From JBFMCU01 sp964428225 (GTDB lineage: Bacteria; Planctomycetota; UBA1135; GCA-002686595): a DNA stretch of 6,162 nt. The translations under genes were made by a program, and so were the position numbers. The notes under the pieces are model-generated. The model did not search any database, was not told the DNA's origin, and saw only the letters and a list, made by a program, of their open reading frames with translations. The stretch is taken from the NCBI GenBank assembly GCA_964428225.1, contig CAYRXS010000352.1:1-6162 (forward strand), in the 5' to 3' direction. Shown in pieces: positions 5,583 to 6,162 of the stretch; positions within the stretch are counted from its first letter, which is position 1; each line of letters begins with the position of its first letter.

Positions 5583-6162
5583 TAGCGATTGGTGGTCGTC
5601 GAGTTGGAGGCAGGCAGATCCGGGAGCGGGAACTTGCCCTCCGGTCGCTTGCTCTTGAAGGGGAACACGCCGCGGTGGCCCAGGGTTCGACCGAGCCAGT
5701 AGCGCGTGAACGGGTAGTAGAGGTAGTGCGAGATCTTGCTGAACGGGACGTAGAGCAGGAAGAAGGCCGTCATCAGGAAGAACGCGAGGAGCGCTCCCTC
5801 GCCGGCCTCGTGTCCACCGGTGCCGCCGCGCGGAGCGGCGAGCACTCCCGTGAAGAACCATACCGTGAGCACGATCAGCGAGAAGTAGTCGTCCGGCGAG
5901 CTGATCTTGCGCATGACGGGGATGGACACCCGGCGCACGATTCGGATGCAGGCGACGGCGCAGGCCGCCCCGATCACGATCTGCATGAGCAGGACCACGG
6001 CCGCGGAGTCCATGATTCCCGGTGCGTAGGGGATCAGGAAGGACATCAGGATCGCGAGGACCACCCCCAGGTGGAAGATCACGAACTGGCCGTAGAGGAA
6101 GTAGTTCTTCCGGCTGCTCTCCATCCCCCAGGGCATGGCGATCATCCCGAGGGAGTAGATCG
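5582..6162 (-). CDS. NarI/DsrM-like membrane cytochrome b subunit, C-terminal part (partial)
   Basis: The frame is open to the right edge of the window (residues IYSLG precede the first internal ATG at 6145), so the gene very probably starts outside; 192 residues to the TAG at 5584-5582 are present. Four hydrophobic segments are visible: around QFVIFHLGVVLAILMSFLI, AAVVLLMQIVIGAACAVACI, YFSLIVLTVWFFTGVLA and LLAFFLMTAFFLLYV. The segment RKISSPDDYFSL and the terminal VPFSKISHYLYYPFTRYW resemble NarI/DsrM-type quinol-oxidising b cytochromes; the His in FHLG and in ISHYL are candidate haem b ligands. A polar C-terminal tail faces the cytoplasm by family topology. It heads the visible part of the minus-strand operon and is the likely membrane partner of the Fe-S/receiver fusion. 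Treating 6145 as the start would remove family-like sequence, so the call is partial. Confidence 0.85.
   Translation of the reverse strand, partial: IYSLGMIAMPWGMESSRKNYFLYGQFVIFHLGVVLAILMSFLIPYAPGIMDSAAVVLLMQIVIGAACAVACIRIVRRVSIPVMRKISSPDDYFSLIVLTVWFFTGVLAAPRGGTGGHEAGEGALLAFFLMTAFFLLYVPFSKISHYLYYPFTRYWLGRTLGHRGVFPFKSKRPEGKFPLPDLPASNSTTTNR

Noticed and set aside
6143..6145. ATG near the right edge as the true start of the cytochrome b gene
   Set aside because: The frame stays open to the window edge, no Shine-Dalgarno sequence precedes this ATG, and the protein would lack the N-terminal helices expected of NarI-type cytochromes.

Overview
The window is GC-rich, densely coding DNA from an anaerobic or facultative bacterium with quinone-linked redox enzymes. 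Both the membrane cytochrome b / HdrD-like Fe-S protein pairs and the PAS kinase with CY...CxxC motifs are typical of Desulfobacterota-like lineages ('deltaproteobacteria'). The sequence alone does not fix the taxon, and other GC-rich anaerobic phyla remain possible.

Layout: two gene blocks converge at about position 1900-1935. The left block (+ strand) holds the 3' end of a NarI/DsrM-like membrane cytochrome b gene (1-304). By an ATGA overlap it runs into a complete HdrD/DsrK/TmcB-like Fe-S protein gene (301-1902). The right block (- strand, read from 6162 down to 1933) holds four genes: the 3' part of a second NarI-like cytochrome b (6162-5582), a second HdrD-like Fe-S protein with a receiver domain fused to its C-terminus (5569-3806), a soluble-looking histidine kinase with two Cys-containing PAS domains (3786-2341), and a stand-alone receiver protein (2316-1933). 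Gaps in the right block are 12, 19 and 24 bases and each start has a good Shine-Dalgarno sequence, so it reads as one operon. The only space between the blocks is 30 bases and contains a hairpin whose outer arms include both stop codons.

How they may work together: each cytochrome b / Fe-S pair resembles the core of the DsrMK, HmeCD, TmcBC and related complexes, which move electrons between the menaquinone pool and a cytoplasmic thiol/disulfide or Fe-S partner. In the right block the Fe-S subunit carries its own phospho-acceptor domain and is co-encoded with a kinase and a second receiver. None of these signalling proteins has a DNA-binding domain. The simplest inference is a phosphorelay that acts on the redox enzyme directly rather than on transcription, with the Cys-bearing PAS domains as the redox or metal sensor. 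The receiver fusion and its dedicated kinase are the most notable content of the window. No RNA genes, CRISPR arrays, insertion sequences or integrase genes are visible, and no gap between genes exceeds 30 bases.
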